Under the pieces are notes generated by a model. It saw nothing but the letters and a program-made list of their open reading frames with translations. It searched no databases and was not told where the DNA came from. A stretch of DNA of 64,000 bases from positions 1,178,001 through 1,242,000 of the forward strand of contig CBDCOU010000003.1 of NCBI GenBank assembly GCA_965219935.1, written 5' to 3'. Below are positions 25,792 to 35,660 of the stretch, piece after piece. Within the stretch, counting starts at the first letter, position 1, and every line of letters starts with the position of its first letter. The translations under genes were made by a program, and so were the position numbers. Source of the DNA: Bin34 sp965219935 (lineage in GTDB: Bacteria; Chloroflexota; Anaerolineae; Caldilineales; Caldilineaceae).

Positions 25792-27879
25792 TCAGTCCCG
25801 CAGGGTGACTACCAAATTTGCATACCGATCGATTTCACCAAGGCCGCGGGGCCCAATGACGGCCGTGGACTCGCGCTCCTCCACAATGGCCGGTCCCTCA
25901 ACCGAGGTTCCCCGTCCCAGCAAATACCGGTCGTAGACCGGAGTGTCGACATAGGCTCGGGTTTCCGCGAAATACACGGGGCGGCTGCCTTTGAGGGCGG
26001 CCGCGGGATCGGAACCCGGCTCGGCCTCCGGCAACGCGATGTGCGGCTTGGGTCCGGAGGCGTTCAGGCGACAAGTGGTGATCTCCAAGTCCAGATGGGT
26101 GTGGGCATGGCCGTAAATCTCCGTATAGCGTTCGAAGAAATGGGGCCGCAGTTGTTCGTCGAGCGATGTGTCCGCCAGGCAATCCCAGGGCAGGGACACC
26201 ACGATTTCGTGGCCCTGCCCCACATGCCGCAGGTCAGCCTCCCGTGTGAACACCATGTCCTCTTCCGCAACACCGGCCTTGCGCAGGACCTGCTTGCCCT
26301 CCGCGGCCAGTTCGTCGTAGATCCAGTCCAGTTCGGCCAGGCCGGACGGTTCCAGACGCGCGATGTGGGTCCGGGCAAACTCGAAGGCGGAGGGCGCGGT
26401 CAGGAAACCGAGGGCCGAAGTCACACCGGCCGAGGCCGGACAGACAAACCCGCGCATCCTGAGTGCCCGCGCAATTTCATAGGCGTGAACCGGACCTGCG
26501 CCACCGATGGCCATCAACTTGAGGCGCCTGGGATCCGCCCCGCGCTCGGCCACGTGGACACGGGTGGCCGAAATCATGTTTTCGTTGACCACCTGGAAAA
26601 TACCGTGGGCCGTGTCCAGGGCGGACAGGTTCATCTCGGCCGCCAGACCGGCAATCGCCCGTTCGGAAGCCGAGCGGTCCAGCGTCATGCGGCCGCCCAG
26701 AAAGAACTCGGGATTGAGGTAGCCGAGCAGCACATCGGCATCCGTGACGGTCGGCTGATCGCCGCCCAGGCCGTAGCACGCAGGCCCGGGGTCGGCACCG
26801 GCCGAATCCGGACCGACCTTAAGGAGGCCCAGTTCGTCCTTGCGCGCAATGGAGCCGCCGCCGGCGCCGATCTCGATCAGTTCGATTGTGGGAACGCGGA
26901 CCGGCAGGCCGGAACCCCGTTTGAAACGGTGCACCCGGGCGATCTCGAAGTTGTCGGACATGGCCGGTCGGCCGTCCTTGATGAGGCACATCTTGGCCGT
27001 GGTGCCCCCCATGTCGAAGGACACCAAATCGGGTTCGTCCAGAAGCTCCCCGTAGAACACGGCTGCCAGCGCGCCCGCGGCGGGCCCGGACTCCACCAGG
27101 CGGATCGGGAACTTGACGGCTGTTTCCAAGGTGGACACGCCGCCCGAAGAGAGCATGAGAAACAGTTCGCGGGCGAATCCGGCGTCCCGCAATCGGACCT
27201 CCATCTGCCCCAAATAGGTTTCGGCCAAGGGCTGCACGTAGGCATTGCAGACCGTGGTCGACATCCGCTCGTATTCCCGGATCTCGGGCGCGACCTCGTG
27301 CGACATGGATATGCGGAGACCGGGCAACCGCGCGGCCAGACAGGCCCCCGCCGCCTGCTCGTGTTCCGGATTGGTGAAGGCATGCAGGAAGCAAATCGCC
27401 ACCGCCTCAACGCCTTCTTCCGCAAGCAGCTCGGCCACCTGCTCCACCTCCGGCACACGCAGCGGGGCAACCACCTCGCCCCTGCCGTTCAGCCGCTCCT
27501 CGACCTCAAGGCGCAGACGGCGCGGCACCAACGGTTCCGGCAGGACCAGGAGCAGGTCGTAGATGTCATAGCGCATCTCCTTGCCCATCTCCAGTATGTC
27601 CCGGAAGCCCTTGGTGGTGAGGAACGCCGTCCGGGCGCCCTTGCGTTCAATCAAGGCGTTCGTGAAGAGAGTGGTGCCGTGGATCGCGGACTCCACATGG
27701 GGCGCGTCCGCGGCCGACACCAGTTCCCGCCAGCCCTGCAGAACGGCCAAAGCCGGGTCGTGGGGCGTGGTCAGGGTCTTGTGGGTTCGAATGGCACCGG
27801 ACTGTTCGTCGATCAGCACAAAGTCCGTAAACGTGCCGCCAATGTCAAAGCCAAATCGCAGCGAACGCCTGTCGTTCAT
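25792..27879 (-). CDS. hyuA: Hydantoinase A/oxoprolinase family protein, copy 1
   Basis: 695 residues. Same motifs as its neighbour: FGFDIGGTFTD, HGTTLFTN, FDMGGTTAKMCLIKDG, GAGGGSIAR and FGGAGPVHAYE-like IGGAGPVHAYE. The start at 27879 has AAAGGA 5 bases upstream. First gene of the minus-strand hydantoinase run and divergent from a second B subunit (start 28067), so one A/B pair may be formed by divergent genes and the other by genes in line. Whether each A prefers one B cannot be told from sequence. Confidence 0.9.
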   Translation of the reverse strand: MNDRRSLRFGFDIGGTFTDFVLIDEQSGAIRTHKTLTTPHDPALAVLQGWRELVSAADAPHVESAIHGTTLFTNALIERKGARTAFLTTKGFRDILEMGKEMRYDIYDLLLVLPEPLVPRRLRLEVEERLNGRGEVVAPLRVPEVEQVAELLAEEGVEAVAICFLHAFTNPEHEQAAGACLAARLPGLRISMSHEVAPEIREYERMSTTVCNAYVQPLAETYLGQMEVRLRDAGFARELFLMLSSGGVSTLETAVKFPIRLVESGPAAGALAAVFYGELLDEPDLVSFDMGGTTAKMCLIKDGRPAMSDNFEIARVHRFKRGSGLPVRVPTIELIEIGAGGGSIARKDELGLLKVGPDSAGADPGPACYGLGGDQPTVTDADVLLGYLNPEFFLGGRMTLDRSASERAIAGLAAEMNLSALDTAHGIFQVVNENMISATRVHVAERGADPRRLKLMAIGGAGPVHAYEIARALRMRGFVCPASAGVTSALGFLTAPSAFEFARTHIARLEPSGLAELDWIYDELAAEGKQVLRKAGVAEEDMVFTREADLRHVGQGHEIVVSLPWDCLADTSLDEQLRPHFFERYTEIYGHAHTHLDLEITTCRLNASGPKPHIALPEAEPGSDPAAALKGSRPVYFAETRAYVDTPVYDRYLLGRGTSVEGPAIVEERESTAVIGPRGLGEIDRYANLVVTLRD

Positions 27880-28066
27880 GCATCCTTTGTCCTTCGTCCC
27901 TGTGTGCCGATGCCATCGCGCGGGCACGGGCGCGCCGGATCGAATGTATCACAGTGATCCCCATGCGGATCATTGCCTGCACGACTGATTGCGGTACATT
28001 CAGGAAGCACCGCAGGACCAAGCCAGCCTGCCGGAAGGCCGACCCGAACAGACTCTTCCACCAACC
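27880..28066. promoter_or_regulatory. Divergent hyuA/hyuB control region with inverted repeats
   Basis: 187 bases between two divergent hydantoinase genes. It contains the 11-bp palindrome atcacagtgat at 27948-27958 and, overlapping it, gatcc/ggatc arms at 27956-27971. Both are plausible operator half-sites. No clear sigma-70 pair was identified. Confidence 0.4.
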
Positions 28067-29716
28067 ATGCAGACCATCGACCCCATCACCCTTGAGATCC
28101 AGTGGCAGCGCTTGATCAGCCTCATGGACGAGATCGACGACGCCACCGTCCGCACATCGTTCTCGACGATCGTCGGCGAAAGCCGCGACTTCGCCTGCAT
28201 TCTGGTCAATCAGGACGGCTACTCCGTGTGCCAGTCCAGCTTCAGCCCTCCGGACTTCTGCGTGATCCTGCCGCGTACCACGCGCCACATTCTCACGCGC
28301 ATTCCCAAGGAATCCCTGGTCGACGGGGACGTCCTGGTCACGAACGACGCCTGGCTGGGAGCCGGCCACCTGCCGGACTACGTGGTCATCACGCCGGTTT
28401 TCTGGAAGGGGAAGGTGGTCGCCTTCGTGGGCACGATTGCCCACCTGGCGGACACCGGCGGGCATCCCGGCGACATCGAAAGCTACGACGTGTTCTCCGA
28501 AGGCCTGCGCCTGCCGCCCTGCAAACTGTACGAAGGCGGCGAGCCGAACGCGCTTGTGTTCGACGTCATCGAGGGCAACTGCCGGGTACCGGATCTGGTA
28601 CTGGGGGACCTGCGGGCGATCGTCGGCACCCACCGTCTGGGCGCCAATCGGGTCAGGGAATTCCTGCGCGACTACGACCTGGACGACATGCGCCTGTTGT
28701 CCGACACCATCCACGACAGTTCCGAAGGGTTGATGCGGCAACGCATCCAGGAACTGCCGGACGGCATCCACGAGTTCGGACTGGACATTGACGGCTACAT
28801 CGACCTGGTCCACCTCCATGCCACGGTCGAAATCCGCGGCGCGGACATTTATGTTGACTACACCGGCACATCCGGGCAGACGCGCAACGGGTCGATCAAC
28901 TGTGTCTACAACGTGACCTACTCCAGCACGCTGTATCCGTTCAAGTGCGCCTTGGCCAGCCGCATCCCCAACAACGAGGGACTGTTCCGTCCCATTCACG
29001 TGACGGCCCCCAAGGGATGCATCCTCAACTGCGAGTTTCCCTTCCCGGTGCGCGCCCGCGCCAAAACCACCAACAACATCAACCAGGTCCTGTTCGGGGC
29101 CGTATGGCCTATTCTGGGGGAACATGCCCAGGCCGGCAGCGGGTCCATCTGGCCCTTTTCCGTGCGCGGCGACGAGGAGGGTTTCGGCAACTTCTCCGTC
29201 CACATCCTGCCCCATGGCGGCCGGGGCGCCATGCAGGCCATGGACGGCATGATTCCGATTGCCTTTCCGCACAACAGCTCGGTCACGCCGGTTGAAATCA
29301 TGGAGGTGCGGTCGCCGGTACTCATCAAGCAGAAGGAGTACCTGCCCGACTCCGCGGGCCCCGGGCAATACCGGGGCGGCACCGGACAGCTGATGACGTT
29401 TCAGAGCATTGCCCAAACCACGCTGACGGCGCGGGTGCGCCCGGACAAGATGTTCTGTGCTCCGCCCGGCTTGTCCGGTGGGGAACCGGGACGCGTGGGC
29501 ACCGTGCGGGTCAACGGCAGCTCCATCGAGCGTTTCCCTCCCATTCCCCTGGAGTACGGAGACGAGATTGAACTGCGCATGCCCGGCGGCGGCGGTTTCG
29601 GTCCCGTATCCGAACGGCCGACAGAGGCGGTCCTGGCCGACTACCGGAGGGGATATATCACCCGGGAGGGTGCCCTGCGGGACTATGGCGTGGATGTAGC
29701 CGAGGATGCCGGGTAA
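28067..29716 (+). CDS. hyuB: Hydantoinase B/oxoprolinase family protein, copy 2
   Basis: 549 residues, closely similar to the copy at 20126-21808. The start is MQTIDPITLEIQWQRL, and it shares FSTIVGESRDFACIL, DVLVTNDAWLGAGHLPDY, YTGTSGQTRNGSINC, PHGGRGAMQAMDG and MPGGGGFGPVSERP. The ATG at 28067 is preferred; a TTG at 27989 in frame has no homologous sequence. Divergent from hyuA copy 1 and convergent with an enolase-superfamily gene. Confidence 0.9.
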   Translation: MQTIDPITLEIQWQRLISLMDEIDDATVRTSFSTIVGESRDFACILVNQDGYSVCQSSFSPPDFCVILPRTTRHILTRIPKESLVDGDVLVTNDAWLGAGHLPDYVVITPVFWKGKVVAFVGTIAHLADTGGHPGDIESYDVFSEGLRLPPCKLYEGGEPNALVFDVIEGNCRVPDLVLGDLRAIVGTHRLGANRVREFLRDYDLDDMRLLSDTIHDSSEGLMRQRIQELPDGIHEFGLDIDGYIDLVHLHATVEIRGADIYVDYTGTSGQTRNGSINCVYNVTYSSTLYPFKCALASRIPNNEGLFRPIHVTAPKGCILNCEFPFPVRARAKTTNNINQVLFGAVWPILGEHAQAGSGSIWPFSVRGDEEGFGNFSVHILPHGGRGAMQAMDGMIPIAFPHNSSVTPVEIMEVRSPVLIKQKEYLPDSAGPGQYRGGTGQLMTFQSIAQTTLTARVRPDKMFCAPPGLSGGEPGRVGTVRVNGSSIERFPPIPLEYGDEIELRMPGGGGFGPVSERPTEAVLADYRRGYITREGALRDYGVDVAEDAG

Positions 29717-29757
29717 CCCGACGCGGCCGCCGCACCGCGGGTTCCGGGATCCGGGCT

Positions 29758-30846
29758 TCAGGCTTCGACCGTGAACCTCTCCACCTTGTCCCAGTCCAGC
29801 TCCACGCCCAGTCCGGGACCGTCGGGCGTGGGCAGAATCCCTTCAACCGGAGCTGGCGCATCGGCCACGAACGTGTCCGCGAGATCGGTGGCCGGGGACG
29901 GCCAGCGCACACACGGCAGGGCCGATGCCAGATGGCAGGCGGCCACCGCAATCAGGTCGTAGTAGATCGCGATCGACAGGCCAAAGCCGGCGGCCTCGAA
30001 CAGGTGGCCAATCTGCTGCACGGTCTGCAATCCCCCGTGCTTGCTGATTTTCATCAGGGCCAGCGTGGCCGCTCCCCGCCGAACCACTTCCATGGCATCC
30101 GGCAAGCCGTAGATGGCCTCGTCGGCCATGATGGGCGTGTACAGACGCCCTGCCAGTTCCGCCATGTCCTCGATGCGCTCCACCGGCTGCTCGACCGCAC
30201 CCAGGGAGCCCAGATCCTCCATGGCCTTCAGGGCCGGAATGGCCTGGGTCAGGTTGTAACCGATGTTGCCGTCAACCTGAATCACGGCCCGACCGCGCAC
30301 CGCCTCCGCCACGGCGGCGTAACGCCTTACATCCTCGGCCGGGTCCAACCCGATTTTCATTTTCAGCACGCCGTAGCCGTGTTCGTCCAACTGGGCCGTG
30401 GCATGGGCCGCCATTTCCTCCGGGGCCCCGTGATGCACGAAACCCATGAGCGTGATGCCGGACCGGACCTTGCCGCCCATCAGCTGATACACCGGCACGC
30501 CCAGGGCCTTGCCCTTGAGGTCCCACAGGGCCATCTCCACACCCGAATAGGAGAAATAGTGGTGGGGGAGGGCGGCCTTCATCTCCCGGTTCAGCACCGT
30601 GATCCGCATGGGATCGGCACCCACGACCACGGGAGCCAGATGGTGCCGGATGTTGGCCAGCATGCCGACCGCGGTTTCTCCGTAGAAGGGGGCGTCCACC
30701 GACGCCTGGCCCAGGCCGGTAATCCCTTCGTCGGTCTCCAGTTCAATCAGAATGGTCGGGGCCTGGTCCCACGACCCGTAGGACGTGGTCAGGGTTGCCG
30801 ACCGTGGGATGTTCAGCAATCGGGCCTTGAGGTTCGTAATCTTCAT
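29758..30846 (-). CDS. Enolase-superfamily enzyme, muconate-lactonizing/epimerase-type, copy 1
   Basis: 362 residues. The active site is of the MLE/dipeptide-epimerase type. K162 and K164 (LKMKIG) lie on one face and K266 (LMKISKHGG) on the other, with Mg ligands D192 (VDGN), E219 (VEQP) and D242 (ADEA). Two opposed lysines fit 1,1-proton transfer (racemase or epimerase of dipeptides, N-acyl amino acids or proline betaines) or a syn elimination. A paralogue with the same residues lies at 37610-38695. The gene is followed in the minus direction by hyuB copy 2 on the other strand and preceded by an aminotransferase, a setting that favours an amino-acid derivative. Confidence 0.88.
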   Translation of the reverse strand: MKITNLKARLLNIPRSATLTTSYGSWDQAPTILIELETDEGITGLGQASVDAPFYGETAVGMLANIRHHLAPVVVGADPMRITVLNREMKAALPHHYFSYSGVEMALWDLKGKALGVPVYQLMGGKVRSGITLMGFVHHGAPEEMAAHATAQLDEHGYGVLKMKIGLDPAEDVRRYAAVAEAVRGRAVIQVDGNIGYNLTQAIPALKAMEDLGSLGAVEQPVERIEDMAELAGRLYTPIMADEAIYGLPDAMEVVRRGAATLALMKISKHGGLQTVQQIGHLFEAAGFGLSIAIYYDLIAVAACHLASALPCVRWPSPATDLADTFVADAPAPVEGILPTPDGPGLGVELDWDKVERFTVEA

Positions 30847-30872
30847 GTGGAACTCCGGTTGGCAAAGTGGCT

Positions 30873-32033
30873 TCAGATATTTGCGATGAACCGCTTCATG
30901 CGGGCAGTGGCGCGGGCAATGTCGTCCAGCGACTGCAATAGTGTGATGCGAACATGGTCGGTCTTGGGATCGCCGAAGAGGGTGCCGGGAAAAATCATGA
31001 CGCCTTCCTCGCGCAGCAACCGCAGGCAGAACTCCTCCGAGTCAAGACCGGTGGACGCCACATTGGCATAGATGTACATGCCGCCGCCCGGATGGCCGTA
31101 GGTGAGATCCATGTCGTCCAGGGCCCGCATCAAGGCTTGGCGTCGCTCATCGTAGGCCCGGCGCATGTCCTCCACCGCGCTCTGTGGCCCCGTCAGTGCC
31201 GCCAAGGCTGCCTGTTGCATGGGGGTGGCCGTGCAAATGCTCATCGTGTGCTTGACCTCGACCACCGCCGCCGCGAATTCCCTGGGTGCGGCGAAGTAGC
31301 CGACCCGCAGGCCGGTCATGGCATAGGCCTTGGCAAACCCGTTGACGGTAATGGTCCGCTCCCGCATGCCCGGAAACGTGGCCAGCGACACATGCTTCAA
31401 ACCGTCGTACATGAGCTTTTCGTAGATTTCATCCGAAATTACGATGAGATCGCGTTCAACGCACAGTTCGGCGAGCTCGGCCAGGCGAGCCGGCGGGATC
31501 ACGCCTCCCGTGGGGTTGTTGGGCGTGACGATGGCAATCGCCTTGGTCCTGGGGGTAATGCGCGCGGCGACGTCATCCGCTGTCAGGGCAAAGTCAAGTT
31601 CCTGCGTGGTCGGGACGGACACCACCGAGCCGCCGGCCAAACTCACCATGTGGTCGTAGGCGTTGTAGCGCGGCTCCTGCAGCAGCAACTCGTCGCCGGG
31701 GCCGATCAGGGCTTGAATCAACAGATACAGGGCTTCCTGACAACCGTTCGTCACCACGACTTCATCGGCCGCATAGTCCAGCCTGTTGTCCGTTCTTAGC
31801 TTGTCGGCGATGGCTTCCCTCAATTCGGGCAGACCGGCCGGCAGCGTGTAGTGCGTGTCTCCGGCCGCCATGGCCGCGGCCGCCGCCTTCACCACATGGG
31901 CCGGGGCATCGAAGTCGGGATCTCCCCTGCCCAAGGTGATTACGTCATCGAGTTCGGACGCCATCGCGAGCATGCGGGAGCGGAGACTTCCCTGCACCCT
32001 CGAACGGTGCTGGACGATTCGTGCCTTCAACAT
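30873..32033 (-). CDS. PLP-dependent aminotransferase, class I/II
   Basis: 386-residue fold-type I aminotransferase. Recognisable are LGRGDPDFDAPAHV, TNGCQEAL, the Asn of TPNNPTGG, the Asp-Glu-Ile-Tyr of ISDEIYE, the PLP lysine in NGFAKAYAMTGLRVGYF and the substrate Arg in HVRITL. The ATG at 32033 has AAAGGGGGG upstream. It precedes the enolase-superfamily gene by 26 bases, so the two are probably co-transcribed. Amino donor and acceptor are unknown; the aspartate/alanine aminotransferase subgroup is likely. Confidence 0.92.
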   Translation of the reverse strand: MLKARIVQHRSRVQGSLRSRMLAMASELDDVITLGRGDPDFDAPAHVVKAAAAAMAAGDTHYTLPAGLPELREAIADKLRTDNRLDYAADEVVVTNGCQEALYLLIQALIGPGDELLLQEPRYNAYDHMVSLAGGSVVSVPTTQELDFALTADDVAARITPRTKAIAIVTPNNPTGGVIPPARLAELAELCVERDLIVISDEIYEKLMYDGLKHVSLATFPGMRERTITVNGFAKAYAMTGLRVGYFAAPREFAAAVVEVKHTMSICTATPMQQAALAALTGPQSAVEDMRRAYDERRQALMRALDDMDLTYGHPGGGMYIYANVASTGLDSEEFCLRLLREEGVMIFPGTLFGDPKTDHVRITLLQSLDDIARATARMKRFIANI

Positions 32034-32230
32034 CGATTGCCCCCCTTTGCAAGGCGTTTCCGGTGCCGGACCCCCTGATTCTTCGTTGTGCGGCCAACAC
32101 CCGTCGCATGATGATCCCACATGCGCCACCGAACCTGTGCCTCTAACCCTGGAGGATTCCAGCGGGGCCTCTTTAATGGTCGTTCGGCTATCATGAGAAC
32201 ATCCAGCAACCATACCAACAGGGGGCTTCG

Positions 32231-33865
32231 ATGCGAACCCGCCATATTCTTGTGACACTGATTGCCTTGTTGCTTTTCCTGGCAGGGTGTGCAGCCCCCA
32301 CAGAGGAGGAAGCGCCAGCGGGCGACGGCATGATGGTGCCGAAGGGCGGCGATCTGGTAATCGCGTTCCCGGCGAGCAGCGAACCGGCCACCTTGGATGG
32401 CCACATCGATCCCTATCAGTCCGCATGGCTGTTTGATTCCTTCACCGCCGACCCCCTTGTGATCCTGGCGCCCGACGCCACCTACCAGGGGGCGCTTGCC
32501 GAGAGCTGGCAGTCCATTGACGGCGGTCTTGCATGGACCTTCAACCTGAAGTCCGGCGTAACCTTTCAGGACGGCACCCCGTTCAACGCCGAGGCCGTGA
32601 AATACAACCTCGAACGCATCCTGGCCCCGGAGACAGCCTCGGCACAGATGGCGGCCGACCTGGGCGACGTGGAAAGCATCGAGGTGGTCGATGATCTCAC
32701 CGTGACCATCCATTACGCGAGCCCTGCCGTCAACCTGCTCGACGCACTGCGACGGGTCCCGATCTGGTCCCCGACCGCGGCGGAAGAGCACGGCCTCGCG
32801 GGTTTTGACAGGCACCTCGTGGGTACGGGTCCTTTCGTGCTGGAGGAATGGGTTCCCAATGACCGCATCGTGTTCAGCCGCTGGGACGACTACGGCGGCT
32901 GGAACGCCATCATGGACCATGAGGGTCCCGCCTATTTGGACAGCATCACCATTCGCTTCATTGGCGAGGACGCCGTGCGGGCCGCCATGCTGGAAACCGG
33001 CGATGCCCACATCATCCGCGAGCTGCCCGCCGCCAACGTCGAGGATTACGAAGGCCGCGACGGGTACGAACTGATTACGGGCTATCAGGCGGGCACCGGC
33101 CTGCAGATGGTAATCAACATCCGCAATGCCCCCTTGAACATCCTTGAGTTGCGTCAGGCCCTGCAATGGGCCACGGACCAGGATGCCGTCAACGACCTGG
33201 CGTACGGCGGCCTCTACCTGGTGTCCGACGGTCCCGTCAACGTGGTGCATCCCTGCTACTGGCCGGGCGCCGCCGACATGTACGGCTATGATCCCGCCAA
33301 GGCAGCGGAACTGCTTGAGGCAGTTGGCTATGTGGACAGCGACGGCGACGGCATCCGCGAGGCCCAAGGGGTTCCCGGGGTTGAGGACGGAACGCCGCTG
33401 AGCCTGCGCTGGACCGTACTGCACCACACGGAAATCGGCGAGGTGGTCCAAGGCCAGTGGCGCGACCTGGGCATCGACCTGGTTCTGGAACAGGTGGCCG
33501 GTCCGATCCAGCTGGAGCGGCGGAACGCCCGGGACTTCGACCTGATGTACGAACGGCAGCGCACGCCGGATCCGGCGGTGCTGGAACTGGTGTGGAATTC
33601 GGCCAACGATGTCGAGGGCGGCTGGGCCTGGACGGGTTTCGTCAACGCGGAACTGGACGAGGCGGTGGTCAAGATTCTGCAGGTGGCCGATCCTGCCGAG
33701 CGGTGCGAGTTGGCCCATACCGCGCAGCGCATCATCCTGGAAAACGCCGTGATGCTGCCGACGTTGAGCCAGCCGCAGTTCTATGCCCTTGATGATTCGG
33801 TGCACGGCTTCCAGCTGTCTTCCGAATCGCCCTACTTCTTCCTCCACAACACGTATATCGAATAA
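32231..33865 (+). CDS. ABC transporter substrate-binding lipoprotein, family 5
   Basis: 544 residues. Signal peptide with lipobox FLAGC (Cys20) and a short acidic linker. SBP_bac_5 body with SGVTFQDGTPFNAEAV, VGTGPF and RQALQWATDQDAV. A DSDGDGIREA stretch (about 377-386) resembles a calcium loop seen in other members. Divergent from the aminotransferase operon. A second SBP gene of the same family follows after 67 bases, so the two may give the downstream permeases different specificities. Confidence 0.92.
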   Translation: MRTRHILVTLIALLLFLAGCAAPTEEEAPAGDGMMVPKGGDLVIAFPASSEPATLDGHIDPYQSAWLFDSFTADPLVILAPDATYQGALAESWQSIDGGLAWTFNLKSGVTFQDGTPFNAEAVKYNLERILAPETASAQMAADLGDVESIEVVDDLTVTIHYASPAVNLLDALRRVPIWSPTAAEEHGLAGFDRHLVGTGPFVLEEWVPNDRIVFSRWDDYGGWNAIMDHEGPAYLDSITIRFIGEDAVRAAMLETGDAHIIRELPAANVEDYEGRDGYELITGYQAGTGLQMVINIRNAPLNILELRQALQWATDQDAVNDLAYGGLYLVSDGPVNVVHPCYWPGAADMYGYDPAKAAELLEAVGYVDSDGDGIREAQGVPGVEDGTPLSLRWTVLHHTEIGEVVQGQWRDLGIDLVLEQVAGPIQLERRNARDFDLMYERQRTPDPAVLELVWNSANDVEGGWAWTGFVNAELDEAVVKILQVADPAERCELAHTAQRIILENAVMLPTLSQPQFYALDDSVHGFQLSSESPYFFLHNTYIE

Positions 33866-33932
33866 GCAGGTTCGGGCCCTGCCTTAAACTGTCCGGACTG
33901 AGATCGTCAACCCGACCCAAGGAGAATTCGGA

Positions 33933-35537
33933 ATGAGACGTGCACTTGGATTGCTAACAACTGTTGGGCTTTTGCTCCTGGCCTTGGCCCTGGCTGCGTG
34001 CGTCGCACCCGCGGCGCCGGAGGCGGCGCCCATGGAGGAAGAGCCGATGATGGATGAGGAAATCACCCTCACCATCGGCATGAACGAACTGGTAACGTCG
34101 CTCGATCCACCAACCGACTGGGCCATCGCCGCGACCTGGATTCACACGAACATGTTCGACTGCCTGGTCTGGCGCAACCGCGAGACGGCGGAATTCGAGC
34201 CGTGGCTGGCCGAATCGTACGAGAACATCGATGAAACGACCTGGCGCATGAAACTGCGGGAGGGCGTCACCTTCCACAATGGCGAACCCTTCACCGCGGA
34301 CGCCGTGGTGTGGACCTACAGCCGCATCATCGAGGCTTCGCGCGACGAGTTCATCACCTACAACCAGTGGCTCTTCATCGATCAGATGAACGTGCTGGAC
34401 GACTACAACATCGAGATCGTGACCGCCACCCCGGAACCAGCCTTTCTGAGCAAGATGGCGGGCACCGGCTGTGGCATCCAGGCCCCCGAACACGGACGGG
34501 CCCAGGCCGAGAGCGGCGCGGACTACATGCCGGTGGGCACGGGTCCCCTGATGTTCGACAGCTGGATCAAGGACGACAGCATCACCTTGCGCGCCAACGA
34601 AAACTATTGGCAGGGCAAGCCCGACGTCGACGTGGTCATCTGGCGCAACATCCCCGAGGTTTCGACCCGGGTGGCGAATCTGTTGACCGGCGACGTGGAC
34701 ATGATCGTGGCCGTCCCGCCCCAGGACTGGGAACGGGTCAACGGCAACGAAGGCACCAACGTGGTGGACTTCCTGACGACCAGAGTCATGTTGCTGGCCC
34801 TGCGCGTGGGACCGTCCTCGACGATGGAGGATTGGGCGGGTCCCACCGCCGATCGGCGCATCCGCGAAGCCATCAGCCTGTCCATCGACCGCGAGGCGTT
34901 GTTGGGCCTGATTGATGGCATGGGCATTCCCGTCCTGTCGCGCGTCACGCCTCCCACACTCGGTGCGGACGACAAGTTCATCAACCAGTTGGGCGAATAC
35001 AACCCCGAACGGGCCAAGGAACTCCTGGCCGAAGCCGGCTATGACGGGGAGGAACTGACATACCACTCCAGCACACGCTGGCTGGCCCAAAAGGAGGTCT
35101 CTGAGGCGTTGGAGGCCATGATGGAGGCCGTGGGCCTCAACGTGGATCTCCAGGTTCTGGACGTGACCACGTTCAACGAACAGGTCTATCGTCCCAACCG
35201 CAACGAAGAGATTTACATGACCGCGCTGGGCAACTCCTTCTTTGATCCGTGGATCACGGTGCTGTCCGAACGCTCGGATCGGCGGGAGCGCTCGGGATGG
35301 GCCGGCCCCAATGCCGATGCCGCCGACGAGTTGATCAGAGCTGCGGCCGTGAACATGGATCCGGAAGCACGGGCTCAACAGTACGTCGCAATCCAGGAAC
35401 TCATCGCGGAAGACATTCCCTATGTCTACCTCTACCAGATGCGGGACACAATCGGCCTGAGCGACACGTTCGCCTGGGATCCGCCCCTGGACGGGTTCAT
35501 CTGGCTGGGCAACATCGACTACACGCCCAACAACTAG
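33933..35537 (+). CDS. ABC transporter substrate-binding lipoprotein, family 5
   Basis: 534 residues. Lipobox LALAAC (Cys23) followed by a Pro/Ala/Glu linker of the kind common in Chloroflexota. SBP_bac_5 signatures are LREGVTFHNGEPFTADAVVW, MPVGTGPLMF and RIREAISLSIDREALL. Strong AAGGAG site. Only distantly similar to the SBP before it. Followed by two hairpins and then a DppB/DppC pair, the usual order for a peptide-type importer, but no ATPase follows. Confidence 0.92.
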   Translation: MRRALGLLTTVGLLLLALALAACVAPAAPEAAPMEEEPMMDEEITLTIGMNELVTSLDPPTDWAIAATWIHTNMFDCLVWRNRETAEFEPWLAESYENIDETTWRMKLREGVTFHNGEPFTADAVVWTYSRIIEASRDEFITYNQWLFIDQMNVLDDYNIEIVTATPEPAFLSKMAGTGCGIQAPEHGRAQAESGADYMPVGTGPLMFDSWIKDDSITLRANENYWQGKPDVDVVIWRNIPEVSTRVANLLTGDVDMIVAVPPQDWERVNGNEGTNVVDFLTTRVMLLALRVGPSSTMEDWAGPTADRRIREAISLSIDREALLGLIDGMGIPVLSRVTPPTLGADDKFINQLGEYNPERAKELLAEAGYDGEELTYHSSTRWLAQKEVSEALEAMMEAVGLNVDLQVLDVTTFNEQVYRPNRNEEIYMTALGNSFFDPWITVLSERSDRRERSGWAGPNADAADELIRAAAVNMDPEARAQQYVAIQELIAEDIPYVYLYQMRDTIGLSDTFAWDPPLDGFIWLGNIDYTPNN

Positions 35538-35560
35538 CAACCGTATCGTTCGATGGTCAA

Positions 35561-35595
35561 CCGGCGGAAGGCGGGCGTTCGTTCCCGTCCGCCGG
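35561..35595 (+). terminator. First hairpin after the SBP pair
   Basis: ccggcgga (35561-35568) pairs with tccgccgg (35588-35595), with an inner cggg/cccg pairing. No T-tract. Lies 24 bases after the stop codon. Confidence 0.45.
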
Positions 35596-35605
35596 TGCCA
35601 TCACC

Positions 35606-35638
35606 CCGCGGCCCCGGTGCTTGGCACCGGGGCCGCGG
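35606..35638 (+). terminator. Perfect 15-bp hairpin before the DppB-like gene
   Basis: 35606-35620 is an exact inverted repeat of 35624-35638 around a 3-base loop. With the preceding hairpin it likely limits transcription into the permeases or protects the SBP mRNA 3' end. No U-run follows. Confidence 0.55.
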
Positions 35639-35660
35639 ACTTGACAGCGGTAGATAACCG

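Noticed and set aside
25735..27957. 740-codon plus-strand open frame across hyuA copy 1
   Set aside because: Antisense shadow; composition (Gly/His/Arg/Gln rich) is unlike a protein and hyuA motifs lie on the other strand. The same holds for 20516-22108, 24037-25734, 59561-61309 and 60292-61992.
20126..29716. Acetone or acetophenone carboxylase
   Set aside because: These share HyuA/HyuB domains but need additional small subunits and ketone-pathway genes that are absent here; peptide genes surround the cluster instead.
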